The notes below the pieces were generated by a model that was not told the DNA's origin, searched no databases, and was given only the letters and a program-made list of their open reading frames with translations. A stretch of 64,000 nt of DNA from JADKIH01 sp031417555. GTDB lineage: Bacteria > Bacteroidota > Bacteroidia > AKYH767-A > 2013-40CM-41-45. The stretch spans positions 1 to 64,000 of the forward strand of contig JANOVV010000075.1 in NCBI GenBank assembly GCA_031417555.1, in the 5' to 3' direction. This document shows positions 36,432 to 44,962 of the stretch, in pieces. Position numbers and translations under genes: made by a program. The stretch's first letter is position 1, and each line of letters opens with the position of its first letter.

Positions 36432-37337
36432 TTATTTGGCAACGGCGTTTTGTACAAATTGATCGTGTAGCTGATGAACAATGCCATCGGCCAGACCTAT
36501 TTGTGGAACTATAATTTCTCCAATGTCTGCTGCTTTCATTACACCCAAATAAATTTTTGCTGCCGGAACAATTACATCTGCACGATCAGGATTCAATTGC
36601 CAGATCTCCATTCTTTCATCAACGGTATGTATTTTTAATTCATCATAAAAATCCCTCAACTTTGAAATAGCAAGAGGTTTATCTCTTCTGTCAAGTATTT
36701 TAAAAATTTTATTGATGTTGCCGCCGGAACCAATTGCTGTTAGCGGCGAATGTCCACGCGTATTTTCCTGAACCCATTTTTTCATTTTCTCCCAGGTCTC
36801 TTTTGACACCTTCCCATTTAGCCAACGCAGGGCGCCAACATCAAACGATTGAGAGATAATAATTTTTCCTCTATCAAAAAGTGTAAGCTCTGTACTTCCA
36901 CCGCCTACATCAATATATAAATAGCTCTGTGATTTGTCTAAGCTATCTTCAATATGATTTGAATAAATTAATTCTGCTTCCTGTTTTCCTGAAATGATTT
37001 CAAGATTCAGGTCGCATTCCTTTTTAATTCTATTTACTAATTCCGGGCCATTCGTTGCTTCGCGCAAAGAGGCTGTTGCACATGCACGAAAAGAAACCGG
37101 TTCAAAGACCTCTATCAATAATTTAAAAGCTTTCATGGTTTTAACAAACCGATTCGCTTTACTTTCTGAAATGTTACCGTTCAGAAATACGTCTTCGCCC
37201 AATCGCAAGGGAATCCTGATAAACTCGCTCTTTTTAAAGTGTACTACATCGTGCTCTTCTACTGCATTACAAAGGAGAAGGCGTACAGCATTCGATCCCA
37301 CGTCGATTGCTGCATATCGTAAAAGTTTATTCTGCAT
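36432..37337 (-). CDS. Ppx/GppA exopolyphosphatase
   Basis: The 301-residue protein has the actin-like ATPase fold of Ppx/GppA: AAIDVGSNAVRLLLC (phosphate 1), YLYIDVGGGSTELTLF (about 137-152, phosphate 2) and AIGSGGNINKI. It lacks the C-terminal HD-like domain of longer Ppx enzymes, as is common for the short form of about 300 residues. It would release phosphate from polyphosphate ends or hydrolyse pppGpp. It lies 23 bp after PPK1 on the same strand, which favours the polyphosphate role and a shared transcript. Confidence 0.92.
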   Translation of the reverse strand: MQNKLLRYAAIDVGSNAVRLLLCNAVEEHDVVHFKKSEFIRIPLRLGEDVFLNGNISESKANRFVKTMKAFKLLIEVFEPVSFRACATASLREATNGPELVNRIKKECDLNLEIISGKQEAELIYSNHIEDSLDKSQSYLYIDVGGGSTELTLFDRGKIIISQSFDVGALRWLNGKVSKETWEKMKKWVQENTRGHSPLTAIGSGGNINKIFKILDRRDKPLAISKLRDFYDELKIHTVDERMEIWQLNPDRADVIVPAAKIYLGVMKAADIGEIIVPQIGLADGIVHQLHDQFVQNAVAK

Positions 37338-37360
37338 AATAATGCTAAGAACGGAATTGT

Positions 37361-39523
37361 TTATTTTGTTTTGTTGGGCTTTGCCGGAAGATTATTAACC
37401 GGTTTTTTTGAAATTACTTTTGCTTTCTTTTTCTGAAAAAGTGAATTGAATCGAAATGGTGTATAACGTTTTGTTGAAAGCCACTTATAAATTTCACTTT
37501 GTGCACAAATGGTGTTTCTTTCCGGCGACGATGCATAAATATTTTCTCCATAGGGAGAATTCAACAATCTTGCTTTGCAGTTGTCGCGTAATTGAATTGA
37601 AATGTATCGCCTTAGTTCTTCCTGCAAGTCCGGATCATTAACAGGTACGGCTACTTCAGAACGAAAGTCGAGATTTCTATACATCCAATCACCCGAGGAA
37701 AGGTAAAGTTTATTATTACCACCGTGACAGAAAATATATATCCGGCTGTGTTCTAAAAATGTGTCAACTATACTAATGGCTTCAATGTTTTCGCTCTTGC
37801 CTTTAATGCCGGGCACTAATGAGCATATGCCCCTTATGATTAATTTTATTTTTACTCCGGCATTGCTTGCTTCGTAAATCCGCTCAATCATATCTTTGTC
37901 AACAAAACTATTCATCTTAAGAACCATCCAGGCTTCTTTTCCTTCATTTGCATTCTTAATTTCATTTGCAATTAATGCACTGAAACGTTTCCTGGTATTG
38001 AATGGAGAAACAATTAAATGGTTGTATGTTCCGGTTTTATAATTATTGAGATAAAATCCAAATAGTTTTTCTACTTCGCCGGTGATCGTTTTATCGGATG
38101 TCAATAATGAGTGGTCAGTGTAAACTTGTGCGGTTTTTTCATTAAAGTTTCCGGTTCCAATGTGTGCATACTGAATTATTTTATTATCCTCTCGTTGTGT
38201 TATTAAAAATAATTTTGAATGTACCTTTAATCCGGGCACTCCGAATATTACTTCTACTCCTTCTTCCTGAAGTTGGCTGGAATAAAAAATATTTATTTCT
38301 TCATCGAAGCGTGCCTTTAATTCAACAACTGCCGTTACTTGCTTTCCATTCCTAACGGCATTTATAAGGGCGTTAACGATACCGCTGTTATTGGCAACAC
38401 GATACAGTGTGATTTTTATTGACAAAACTTTCGGATCGATTGCTGCTTCGCGAAGAATATCAATTATATGATTAAAAGTATGGTAGGGATAAGAAAGTAA
38501 AACATCTTTTTTTCGAATTGCCGTCAAAAGACTCTTCTGTCCTTTTAGTCGGGGATGTTCGCCAACAACCAGAGTCGGATTCCAAAGCTCCTTCCTTCCT
38601 ATTCTCGGGAAATTAATAAAGTCTTTAAAGTTATGATACACTCCACCGGGAATTAGGCATTCGGAGTCGTGTAATTTTATTTTCCGTAAAATAAAATCTA
38701 AAAACTTTGTCGGAATTGATTTATCATACACTAATCGTACAGGCTCTCCTTTGCTTCTTTGTTTAAGGCTCTTTGATATTTTTTCCATAAGACTCTTTGA
38801 TACATCGGTATCAATATCCAGCTCAGAGTCTCTCGTCATTTTCATCGAATACGAGTCTATAGAATCGTAAGTGAAAAGTGAAAAAATATCTTTCAGGCAA
38901 AATCGAATGATGTCTTCCAGTAGAATAATATATTTCTTATCTTCCGAAGAGGGCAGAACAATAAAGCGTGGCAACACATCGGTTGGTACTTCTATTAACG
39001 AATATTTTGTTTTCTTTTCCTGGTTTTTTATCTTGATTCTTACAGCCAAATAAGTCATCCTGTCTTTCAAATACGGGAATTTTGGCGCCGTATCTATCAT
39101 GATCGGAATAACAAATGTTGAAACATGCCGGTCAAAATATTCTTTTACAAAAACCTGTTGTGCTTTGTTGAGCTTTTTTTCATCAACAATAAATATATTT
39201 TCTTTTGCCAGCTCGTTGACGATGCCATAGTAAAGGTTGTCAAACTTTTCTTGCTGTAAAACTACAACCTCCTGAATTTTTTCCAATAGTCTTGATGGAT
39301 CGGCTCCTATTATTTGCTTACCCTTTTTGCCGAATTTTTTCATTCGTCGAATGGTTGCAACCCTGACACGAAAAAACTCGTCTAAATTATTCGAGAAAAT
39401 TCCGAGAAACCTAATTCTTTCCAGCAATGGAACGCTCCGGTCTTCGGCTTCCTGTAATACCCTGGCATTAAATGATAACCAGCTTAGGTCTCTGTTAATA
39501 AGCCCTTCTTTATTTATTCCCAT
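37361..39523 (-). CDS. ppk1: polyphosphate kinase 1
   Basis: The 720-residue protein has the four-domain layout of PPK1, beginning with the N-terminal RDLSWLSFNARVL signature. The two phospholipase D-like catalytic histidines fall at H435 (VHSKLFLI) and H592 (LEHSRIYIF), the same numbering as the E. coli enzyme. It makes long polyphosphate chains reversibly from ATP. It is the middle gene of a minus-strand set: a lysine-rich protein 16 bp upstream and Ppx 23 bp downstream. The C-terminus is lysine-rich. Confidence 0.97.
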   Translation of the reverse strand: MGINKEGLINRDLSWLSFNARVLQEAEDRSVPLLERIRFLGIFSNNLDEFFRVRVATIRRMKKFGKKGKQIIGADPSRLLEKIQEVVVLQQEKFDNLYYGIVNELAKENIFIVDEKKLNKAQQVFVKEYFDRHVSTFVIPIMIDTAPKFPYLKDRMTYLAVRIKIKNQEKKTKYSLIEVPTDVLPRFIVLPSSEDKKYIILLEDIIRFCLKDIFSLFTYDSIDSYSMKMTRDSELDIDTDVSKSLMEKISKSLKQRSKGEPVRLVYDKSIPTKFLDFILRKIKLHDSECLIPGGVYHNFKDFINFPRIGRKELWNPTLVVGEHPRLKGQKSLLTAIRKKDVLLSYPYHTFNHIIDILREAAIDPKVLSIKITLYRVANNSGIVNALINAVRNGKQVTAVVELKARFDEEINIFYSSQLQEEGVEVIFGVPGLKVHSKLFLITQREDNKIIQYAHIGTGNFNEKTAQVYTDHSLLTSDKTITGEVEKLFGFYLNNYKTGTYNHLIVSPFNTRKRFSALIANEIKNANEGKEAWMVLKMNSFVDKDMIERIYEASNAGVKIKLIIRGICSLVPGIKGKSENIEAISIVDTFLEHSRIYIFCHGGNNKLYLSSGDWMYRNLDFRSEVAVPVNDPDLQEELRRYISIQLRDNCKARLLNSPYGENIYASSPERNTICAQSEIYKWLSTKRYTPFRFNSLFQKKKAKVISKKPVNNLPAKPNKTK

Positions 39524-39539
39524 AAAAAAATTCTCAGGA

Positions 39540-39782
39540 TTACCTTTTTGGCGCCCTTTTTTTCAATGCCGCTTTTTTCTTCTCTAACACTTTTCTTTTT
39601 AGTTGATTTTTCTTTTTCTCTGTTTTTTTTACGGCCTTGTTAAATTTTTTCACTAACCGTTTACTCGTCGCTTTTACATGTTTTTGTATTTCTGTTGCTG
39701 CGCTTTTTTCATAGTGCGAAAGTATTTCTGCTACTGCAGTCGCAACTTTCTGTTCTAGCTCATTTTTTATGGTCTTATTCAT
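39540..39782 (-). CDS. small lysine-rich (histone-like) protein
   Basis: The 80-residue protein has 23 lysines and 4 arginines, most in the second half, where runs of KK/KKK alternate with alanine, leucine and valine in a helix-like pattern. The first 40 residues form a more ordinary amphipathic helix (KVATAVAEILSHYEK). It recalls histone H1-like bacterial proteins that compact DNA, but it belongs to no family I can name. It lies 16 bp upstream of PPK1 on the same strand, so the two are very likely co-expressed. A polycation made together with a polyanion-synthesising enzyme suggests binding to polyphosphate or DNA; this is inference. Confidence 0.72.
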   Translation of the reverse strand: MNKTIKNELEQKVATAVAEILSHYEKSAATEIQKHVKATSKRLVKKFNKAVKKTEKKKNQLKRKVLEKKKAALKKRAPKR

Positions 39783-40012
39783 TTTTAAATAGTATTTATT
39801 AATGCTTGTAAATTATAATAAACATGTTTTTTAAACACCTCTTTTATAAATTTTAATATTGGCTTAATATTAAATTAACATTGGACAACTAAACAATTTT
39901 TTGATCTTGTCGGTTTTTGCTTTTAAGTGCCGTACAATCATTTAATGCTAATTTATTCTGGCCTTAAACTTTGATCCGCCTCCAACCCATATCCTTGTTG
40001 AAGTAATTTAGA

Positions 40013-40384
40013 ATGAAGTTCAAAGATACCATGAATGACCGCATGTTCATACGAGTATGGAAATTAACACGCAAACCCTGTAGTTTACAGAGGGTTGCAT
40101 ATTACAACAATGGTTTTCTAAGGGATGCTGAAAATTTTAATTTGGTTGAAAATGAAACAATGGATCCAAATAATTTCAAAAAAAATTCATTTTTAATTAT
40201 AGCCTTCGATATCATTGGCAATATTTTCTATCGCTATTATTTGATTGTTTTTTTTGTTCTCTACTTTTTAGTGTGGTCACTTGGTTTTATTTTAAAACGG
40301 GTGCATAAGTTATCATTGCGTTTAATCAAAATTCCCCTTGAAATTCAAACATTAAATTCTATTAAATCCGAAAAACTTTTTTAA
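40013..40384 (+). CDS. hypothetical small membrane protein
   Basis: The 123-residue frame has one long hydrophobic stretch (about 60-95) that could span the membrane once or twice, flanked by basic residues. I do not recognise a family. Its start is preceded by about 230 bp of AT-rich DNA and it ends 88 bp before another small unknown frame. Low sequence complexity and the lack of neighbours in an operon make it uncertain that this is a real gene. Confidence 0.35.
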   Translation: MKFKDTMNDRMFIRVWKLTRKPCSLQRVAYYNNGFLRDAENFNLVENETMDPNNFKKNSFLIIAFDIIGNIFYRYYLIVFFVLYFLVWSLGFILKRVHKLSLRLIKIPLEIQTLNSIKSEKLF

Positions 40385-40472
40385 TGCCTTTATTAAGAAA
40401 ACTACTGTTATGAATATTCTTCCACCAAAATCGTGTGCCTGTCCAGTCTCATAATCAAAAAAACCCGTCTGT

Positions 40473-40814
40473 ATGTTTACACATAAAACATCATCACAGC
40501 TAAATCCAAATTTATACAATAGTGTTTTTGAATCTCCAAATAAAAAAATCGGTGTACATGAAGAAGACATTGTGGTTTTTGATAAATCAAGGGGGTGGTG
40601 TTCTGTTATGTCAATTGAGTTTTGCAAAACAGACGAAATCGTCGATATATTTATAATCGCCCGTGATTTAATGGAAACACATTCTTTTCTCGATTTTTTT
40701 CTTTGTGATGAGGAAAGGGGTGTCTGGTACAACATTAAAAAGGGTAGTTTGGGTTATGAGTTTTCCACCAATACATTGAGTCATGAAATTTTTCCCGATA
40801 AATCAATAGATTAA
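40473..40814 (+). CDS. hypothetical protein
   Basis: The 113-residue product is hydrophilic and balanced in composition, with segments such as EEDIVVFDKSRGWCSVMSIE and FFLCDEERGVWYNIKKG that look like a folded cytoplasmic protein. No signal peptide or known motif is seen. It is convergent with the YeiH-family gene. An opposite-strand frame covers much of the same bases but reads less like a protein. Real gene status is likely but unproven. Confidence 0.5.
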   Translation: MFTHKTSSQLNPNLYNSVFESPNKKIGVHEEDIVVFDKSRGWCSVMSIEFCKTDEIVDIFIIARDLMETHSFLDFFLCDEERGVWYNIKKGSLGYEFSTNTLSHEIFPDKSID

Positions 40815-40917
40815 AAATCGTAATCTTCTTCAAAAATTTTATCATCAAAATCACATTTTTTGTGGTGACATTGCGTGTGTATTTGATTTCTATTTAAAAA
40901 TAAAACAATGTTAGTGC

Positions 40918-41868
40918 CTAATATTTAATTACAATTATTAAAGAACATATTAATATAGTCAGCCATAAAATTATACCCTGAAGCAGCGGCCTTAAACCAA
41001 CAATTTTTAATTTGGCTGGCGAAATTCCAAGCCCTATCAGAAACAAAGTAACACTAAATCCTATTTTTGAAAGGGTTAAAATATTTTGAGTAAATGTTTC
41101 GGGTAACGACAAATATGTATTTATTATCGAAGCGAAAATAAAAAACAATATAAACCAAGGAAAAGAAGACGCGGAACTTTGCTTTTTAAATATTATCGAT
41201 GTAATTAATGCAAGTGGAATTATCCACAAAGCTCGCGCGAGTTTAATTGTCGTTGCTATCATTAGCGCCTCATTACCATAATTGGCCGCAGCTCCAACTA
41301 CAGAGCTTGTATCATGAATGGCAATCGCCGCCCAAATTCCAAATTGCTCTTGCGAAAGATTAAATGCACGACCAATTACCGGAAAAATAAAAAGGGCCGC
41401 AGCATTCAGAATAAACACCGTTCCTATAGAAACCGAAACATCGTTTTCGTCTGCATCTACAACCTGGCTAATGGCTGCAATTGCACTTCCTCCGCATATT
41501 GCTGTGCCCACACTTATCAGGTATGAAATTATACGATCAACTTTTAAAAGTCTCCCGATTATAAAACCAAGGCCTATAGAAAATCCAATTGTTAGTAGCG
41601 TAAAAACAAACCCATCTCTCCCCGCTTCAACTACTTTAGTAAAATTCATCCCAAAACCAAGCCCTATAATAGACGCCTGTAATAAATATTTTATTATGGC
41701 TTTTGTCGTTTTCGGATATGGATTACCAAAAACAAAAACTACAACCATTCCCATTAACAATGCTATCGTAGGTTGTAGTTGAAAAATAATTATTAACAAA
41801 ACAGAAATCAACAAAAATATTTTGCCGACTCTTATTAATAAACTTCCTTCTTTTTCCCCCTTTAACAT
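40918..41868 (-). CDS. YeiH/UPF0324 family putative sulfate (sulfite) exporter
   Basis: The 316-residue integral membrane protein has about ten helices and the UPF0324 signatures GLGFGMNFTKV, GTAICGGSAIAA and WAAIAIHDTSSVVGAA. The family is annotated as putative sulfate exporter and is often found near sulfur genes; the substrate is not firmly established. Here it is divergent from a persulfide dioxygenase-rhodanese fusion and a thioredoxin, separated by 117 bp. That supports export of sulfite or sulfate made by that pathway. Confidence 0.9.
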   Translation of the reverse strand: MLKGEKEGSLLIRVGKIFLLISVLLIIIFQLQPTIALLMGMVVVFVFGNPYPKTTKAIIKYLLQASIIGLGFGMNFTKVVEAGRDGFVFTLLTIGFSIGLGFIIGRLLKVDRIISYLISVGTAICGGSAIAAISQVVDADENDVSVSIGTVFILNAAALFIFPVIGRAFNLSQEQFGIWAAIAIHDTSSVVGAAANYGNEALMIATTIKLARALWIIPLALITSIIFKKQSSASSFPWFILFFIFASIINTYLSLPETFTQNILTLSKIGFSVTLFLIGLGISPAKLKIVGLRPLLQGIILWLTILICSLIIVIKY

Positions 41869-41985
41869 TCAAGCCGAAAGTTCGATATAATTACCTTAAT
41901 ACCTATTTGGATATTGTCTTCTTTATTGACACCCTTTTTATTCGCCGGGCGTTTTTGTATCTTCGCCTAAGACTAAACAAATCCA

Positions 41986-43386
41986 ATGTTTATACAACAG
42001 CTTTATACTAATTGTCTTGCCGAAGCGGCCTATTATATAGAATCGAACGGCGAGGCTGCAATTGTAGACCCGATTCGTGAAATAGAGCCTTATCTTGCTC
42101 TTGCTAAAAGCCGGGGGGCAAAAATTAAATATGTTTTCGAAACACATTTTCATGCCGACTTTGTATCGGGACATATCGATCTGGCTAATCAAACAGGCTC
42201 CACAATTGTTTTTGGTCCCCTTGCCGAAACTTCTTACAAGATTTATAATGCTAAAGACGGCGAAGAATTTAAGGTTGGCGATCTTACCATTAAAGCTCTT
42301 CACACTCCCGGGCACACTCCCGAATCAACCTGCTATCTTCTTCTTGACGAAAGTTATCAGGAATATTGTGTGTTTACAGGCGACACGTTGTTTGTCGGCG
42401 ATGTCGGAAGACCGGACCTGCTTGACGGTAAAATGTCCAGTCGCGAGCTTGCGTCTTTGCTTTATGATTCTTTAAATAAAAAAATAAAAACACTGCCCGA
42501 CGAAGTTTTGGTTTACCCGGCCCATGGCGCCGGCTCATCGTGTGGTAAAAATATCGGCAAAGAAACATGGAGCACAATCGGCGAACAAAAAAGAATGAAT
42601 TATGCTTTAGGAAATATTAGTAAAGAAGATTTTATTCATGCCTTGACCGAAGATCTAACTGCTCCTCCTGCTTATTTCTTCGAAGATGCGCGGATTAATA
42701 AGGAGGGATATGCTTCAATTTCCAGCGTAATGAAAAAAAATCTTCGGCCATTAGAAATTGATTCTTTTCTAACAGAAGTTAATAACAGCGCTCTGATCTT
42801 AGATACAAGAGTGCCGGATAATTTTGAGAGGGGGTATATTAAAAACTCAATTAACATCGGTTTGGATGGCATGTTTGCTATTTGGGCCGGAACTATTATA
42901 GAAATCGGAAAACGACTGGTACTTGTTTGTGAAAAAGGGAAGGAAGAAGAAAGCGTGCAAAGACTGGCCCGTGTCGGTTTTGAAAATATTGCCGGCTATC
43001 TCGACGGTGGTTTTGAAAAATGGTTGTCTTCCGGACAAACCTATGAAACAATTTCTACGATAGATCCTAAAGAGTTTGCTTCGAAAGTTAAAGGCGGAGC
43101 CCGCGTACTCGATGTAAGAAAGTTTTCGGAGGCAGAGAATGGACATGTAAAAAATGCAACAATAATTCCCCTTGCCGAGCTTGAAAAAAACCAGGGTCTT
43201 CTCAACAAAAAGGAGGCTATTTATGTTCACTGTGCCGGCGGATATCGTTCAATGATTGCTTCTTCTCTCTTGAGGGCTCATGGTTTTGAAAACATCATCA
43301 ATGTGAGAAATGGTTGGGGTAAGATAAAAGATTGCGGCGTTGAGATTTCAACCGGCGTTCCTGATAATATTGTAATCGACAAATAA
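41986..43386 (+). CDS. persulfide dioxygenase-rhodanese fusion (CstB-like)
   Basis: The 466-residue protein joins an ETHE1-type metallo-beta-lactamase domain (1-240) to two rhodanese domains (about 260-350 and 365-460). Iron ligands expected for persulfide dioxygenases are H54 (ETHFHADF), H110 (HTPGHTPES) and D133 (FTGDTLF). The first rhodanese domain has CEKGKEEE, a variant loop; the second has the clear active-site loop HCAGGYRS. The protein would oxidise glutathione-like or other low-molecular-weight persulfides to sulfite and combine sulfite and sulfane sulfur to thiosulfate, as described for CstB of Staphylococcus. It is 3 bp upstream of a thioredoxin and divergent from a YeiH-type exporter. 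Confidence 0.92.
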   Translation: MFIQQLYTNCLAEAAYYIESNGEAAIVDPIREIEPYLALAKSRGAKIKYVFETHFHADFVSGHIDLANQTGSTIVFGPLAETSYKIYNAKDGEEFKVGDLTIKALHTPGHTPESTCYLLLDESYQEYCVFTGDTLFVGDVGRPDLLDGKMSSRELASLLYDSLNKKIKTLPDEVLVYPAHGAGSSCGKNIGKETWSTIGEQKRMNYALGNISKEDFIHALTEDLTAPPAYFFEDARINKEGYASISSVMKKNLRPLEIDSFLTEVNNSALILDTRVPDNFERGYIKNSINIGLDGMFAIWAGTIIEIGKRLVLVCEKGKEEESVQRLARVGFENIAGYLDGGFEKWLSSGQTYETISTIDPKEFASKVKGGARVLDVRKFSEAENGHVKNATIIPLAELEKNQGLLNKKEAIYVHCAGGYRSMIASSLLRAHGFENIINVRNGWGKIKDCGVEISTGVPDNIVIDK

Positions 43387-43389
43387 AAA

Positions 43390-43689
43390 ATGGATCCGCT
43401 TTTAGAAAAATGGATTTCCGGATCCCCGAATATCTTAGTTGACTTTTTTGCAGATTGGTGTGAGCCTTGCAAGTGGGTTGTTCCCGTGTTAGACGATGTG
43501 GGTAAACATTTTAATGAAAAAATAAAAATCACAAAAATTAATATAGACGAACATCCCGAGATAGCTAAATCGCTTATGATTCTAAGTGTTCCAACACTTA
43601 TACTTTTTGTTGATAAAAAAGAAGTTTGGAGAATGCGTGGTTTTGATACCTCTCCTTCATTAATTAATATACTCGGTAAATTTGTTTAA
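43390..43689 (+). CDS. thioredoxin-family protein
   Basis: The 99-residue protein is a compact thioredoxin with active site WCEPCKWV (C24, C27) and the cis-proline in SVPTLILF. No signal peptide is present, so it acts in the cytoplasm. The gene begins 3 bp after the persulfide dioxygenase fusion and is surely co-transcribed. A role in reducing persulfides or keeping the rhodanese domains active is likely from position. WCEPC differs from the common WCGPC, which may shift its redox potential. Confidence 0.93.
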   Translation: MDPLLEKWISGSPNILVDFFADWCEPCKWVVPVLDDVGKHFNEKIKITKINIDEHPEIAKSLMILSVPTLILFVDKKEVWRMRGFDTSPSLINILGKFV

Positions 43690-43690
43690 T

Positions 43691-43722
43691 AAAAAAACCG
43701 CCGTTTAAATTATAAACGACGG
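43691..43722 (-). terminator. terminator of the coiled-coil gene
   Basis: Arms 43698-43707 and 43713-43722 pair with one mismatch, and a run of seven A (43691-43697) gives a U-tract on the minus strand. It therefore ends the transcript of the gene at 43746-44645. It lies just past the stop of the convergent thioredoxin gene. Confidence 0.65.
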
Positions 43723-43745
43723 CCGATACATATCAATTAACTATT

Positions 43746-44645
43746 TTATCGAAGCACACAACTTCCTGCACCACTTAGATTTCCGTCTATATAAACTTCT
43801 ATCAAATAAGTTCCGGGTGCAAATTTTTTGTCTTCTTGTTCCTCGTAATTCATACATAAATTCTGCTTCGCACCGGTAAACGTAATATTCGAAGAGGATG
43901 CATACATTATCTCTTCGCCGGATGCCGTTGTAAACGAACCCGAACCTGTGCCACGATTACCAATTGGCTTGCCTCCTGGCTCTGTGATTTTCATATAAAC
44001 TGTTTTTTCTCCCTGCTTTGTTATTTTATTATCGAGGATATCAAAACAAACTTCGAGCTTATGAGTTCTTCTGGCCAAAGCTGTTTCAACATATTTGCCA
44101 CTACTCCTTCTTTTAAAAGAGTTTACTTTGATATATTCCGATTTTAATACAGACGCAGTAGCGACTGTTGTTTCCAGGTTTTTAGATAATGATTGGTTTT
44201 GTCCCGTCAGTTGCTCTTTTTCTGTTACAAGTTGCTTGTTTACCATTAACAAAGAATCTATTCTTCCCAGATAGTCGTCGCGCAATATTTGAAGGTCGGC
44301 AAGTTGTTGTTTCATTTGAGCATTAAGTGACTTCAGGTTTTTTTCATTTGCTCCGATCGATTTGATCTTCTTAGCCTGCTCATCAATTTTAGCCTGAGCT
44401 TCGTTTAAAAGGCTGTCAAGATTTGCGGATATCCCGCGATATTTTTCCAACTCGGCTCTCGCATCAGAGAGCTCTTTTTCAACATTGACCCGCTCAACAA
44501 CAAGGGTGTCAACTTTTTGTTCATACATATTGACTGAAGTAGAGTGGTTTCTCCATTGGTAAATGTTTAATACAACCGACAACAGCAGAAGTATGATCCA
44601 AAACATTCCTTTTTTACCTTTATTGTCCTGGTTTTGTGTTTCCAT
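43746..44645 (-). CDS. membrane-anchored coiled-coil protein with beta C-terminal domain
   Basis: The 299-residue protein has a single N-terminal membrane helix (about 14-30) and a long coiled coil (about 40-165, with heptads such as VEKELSDARAELEKY). A C-terminal beta domain (about 180-299) ends TYLIEVYIDGNLSGAGSCVLR. Proteins of this plan are widespread in Bacteroidota and are sometimes labelled SMC-like because of the coiled coil; no function is known. The final domain probably faces the periplasm. It stands alone with its own terminator. Confidence 0.75.
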   Translation of the reverse strand: METQNQDNKGKKGMFWIILLLLSVVLNIYQWRNHSTSVNMYEQKVDTLVVERVNVEKELSDARAELEKYRGISANLDSLLNEAQAKIDEQAKKIKSIGANEKNLKSLNAQMKQQLADLQILRDDYLGRIDSLLMVNKQLVTEKEQLTGQNQSLSKNLETTVATASVLKSEYIKVNSFKRRSSGKYVETALARRTHKLEVCFDILDNKITKQGEKTVYMKITEPGGKPIGNRGTGSGSFTTASGEEIMYASSSNITFTGAKQNLCMNYEEQEDKKFAPGTYLIEVYIDGNLSGAGSCVLR

Positions 44646-44962
44646 TATTTAATTTCTTTATTATTAAGTGTGGGTGAGTATTAAATTGTAAAATTAAACC
44701 AGCATCATTGTTCTTATTGGACCGTTCCTAAAAGTTATGAACGGCTTTTTCACAATTTAATTGAATACAAAAACATGATTTGTTTTAATTATCGAAGATG
44801 AAAAAAATTTATGGTTTTTCAATTATAAAACGTGTTTACTTTATGTTCATTCATTTTGCTTCTGACTGTTTCAGTAAGAATATTAATAATTATTTTAGTT
44901 GTCCGGAATTTTAATGCTAATGCGTATTACTTTTATTGAATCTTTAATGAAAATAAAAATTG
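44646..44962. other. divergent intergenic region
   Basis: About 315 bp of AT-rich DNA separate the coiled-coil gene (minus) from the RNase R gene (plus). No RNA gene or strong repeat is seen. A TACTTTTA at 44928-44935 resembles a promoter -7 element with one mismatch. Confidence 0.4.

Noticed and set aside
40352..40735. 127-codon minus-strand frame overlapping the hypothetical gene at 40473-40814
   Set aside because: It is serine-rich and reads less like a protein than the plus-strand frame, and it overlaps both plus-strand candidates.
43746..44645. Coiled-coil protein considered as an SMC chromosome-segregation protein
   Set aside because: It lacks ATPase heads and is membrane-anchored; the resemblance is only the coiled coil.
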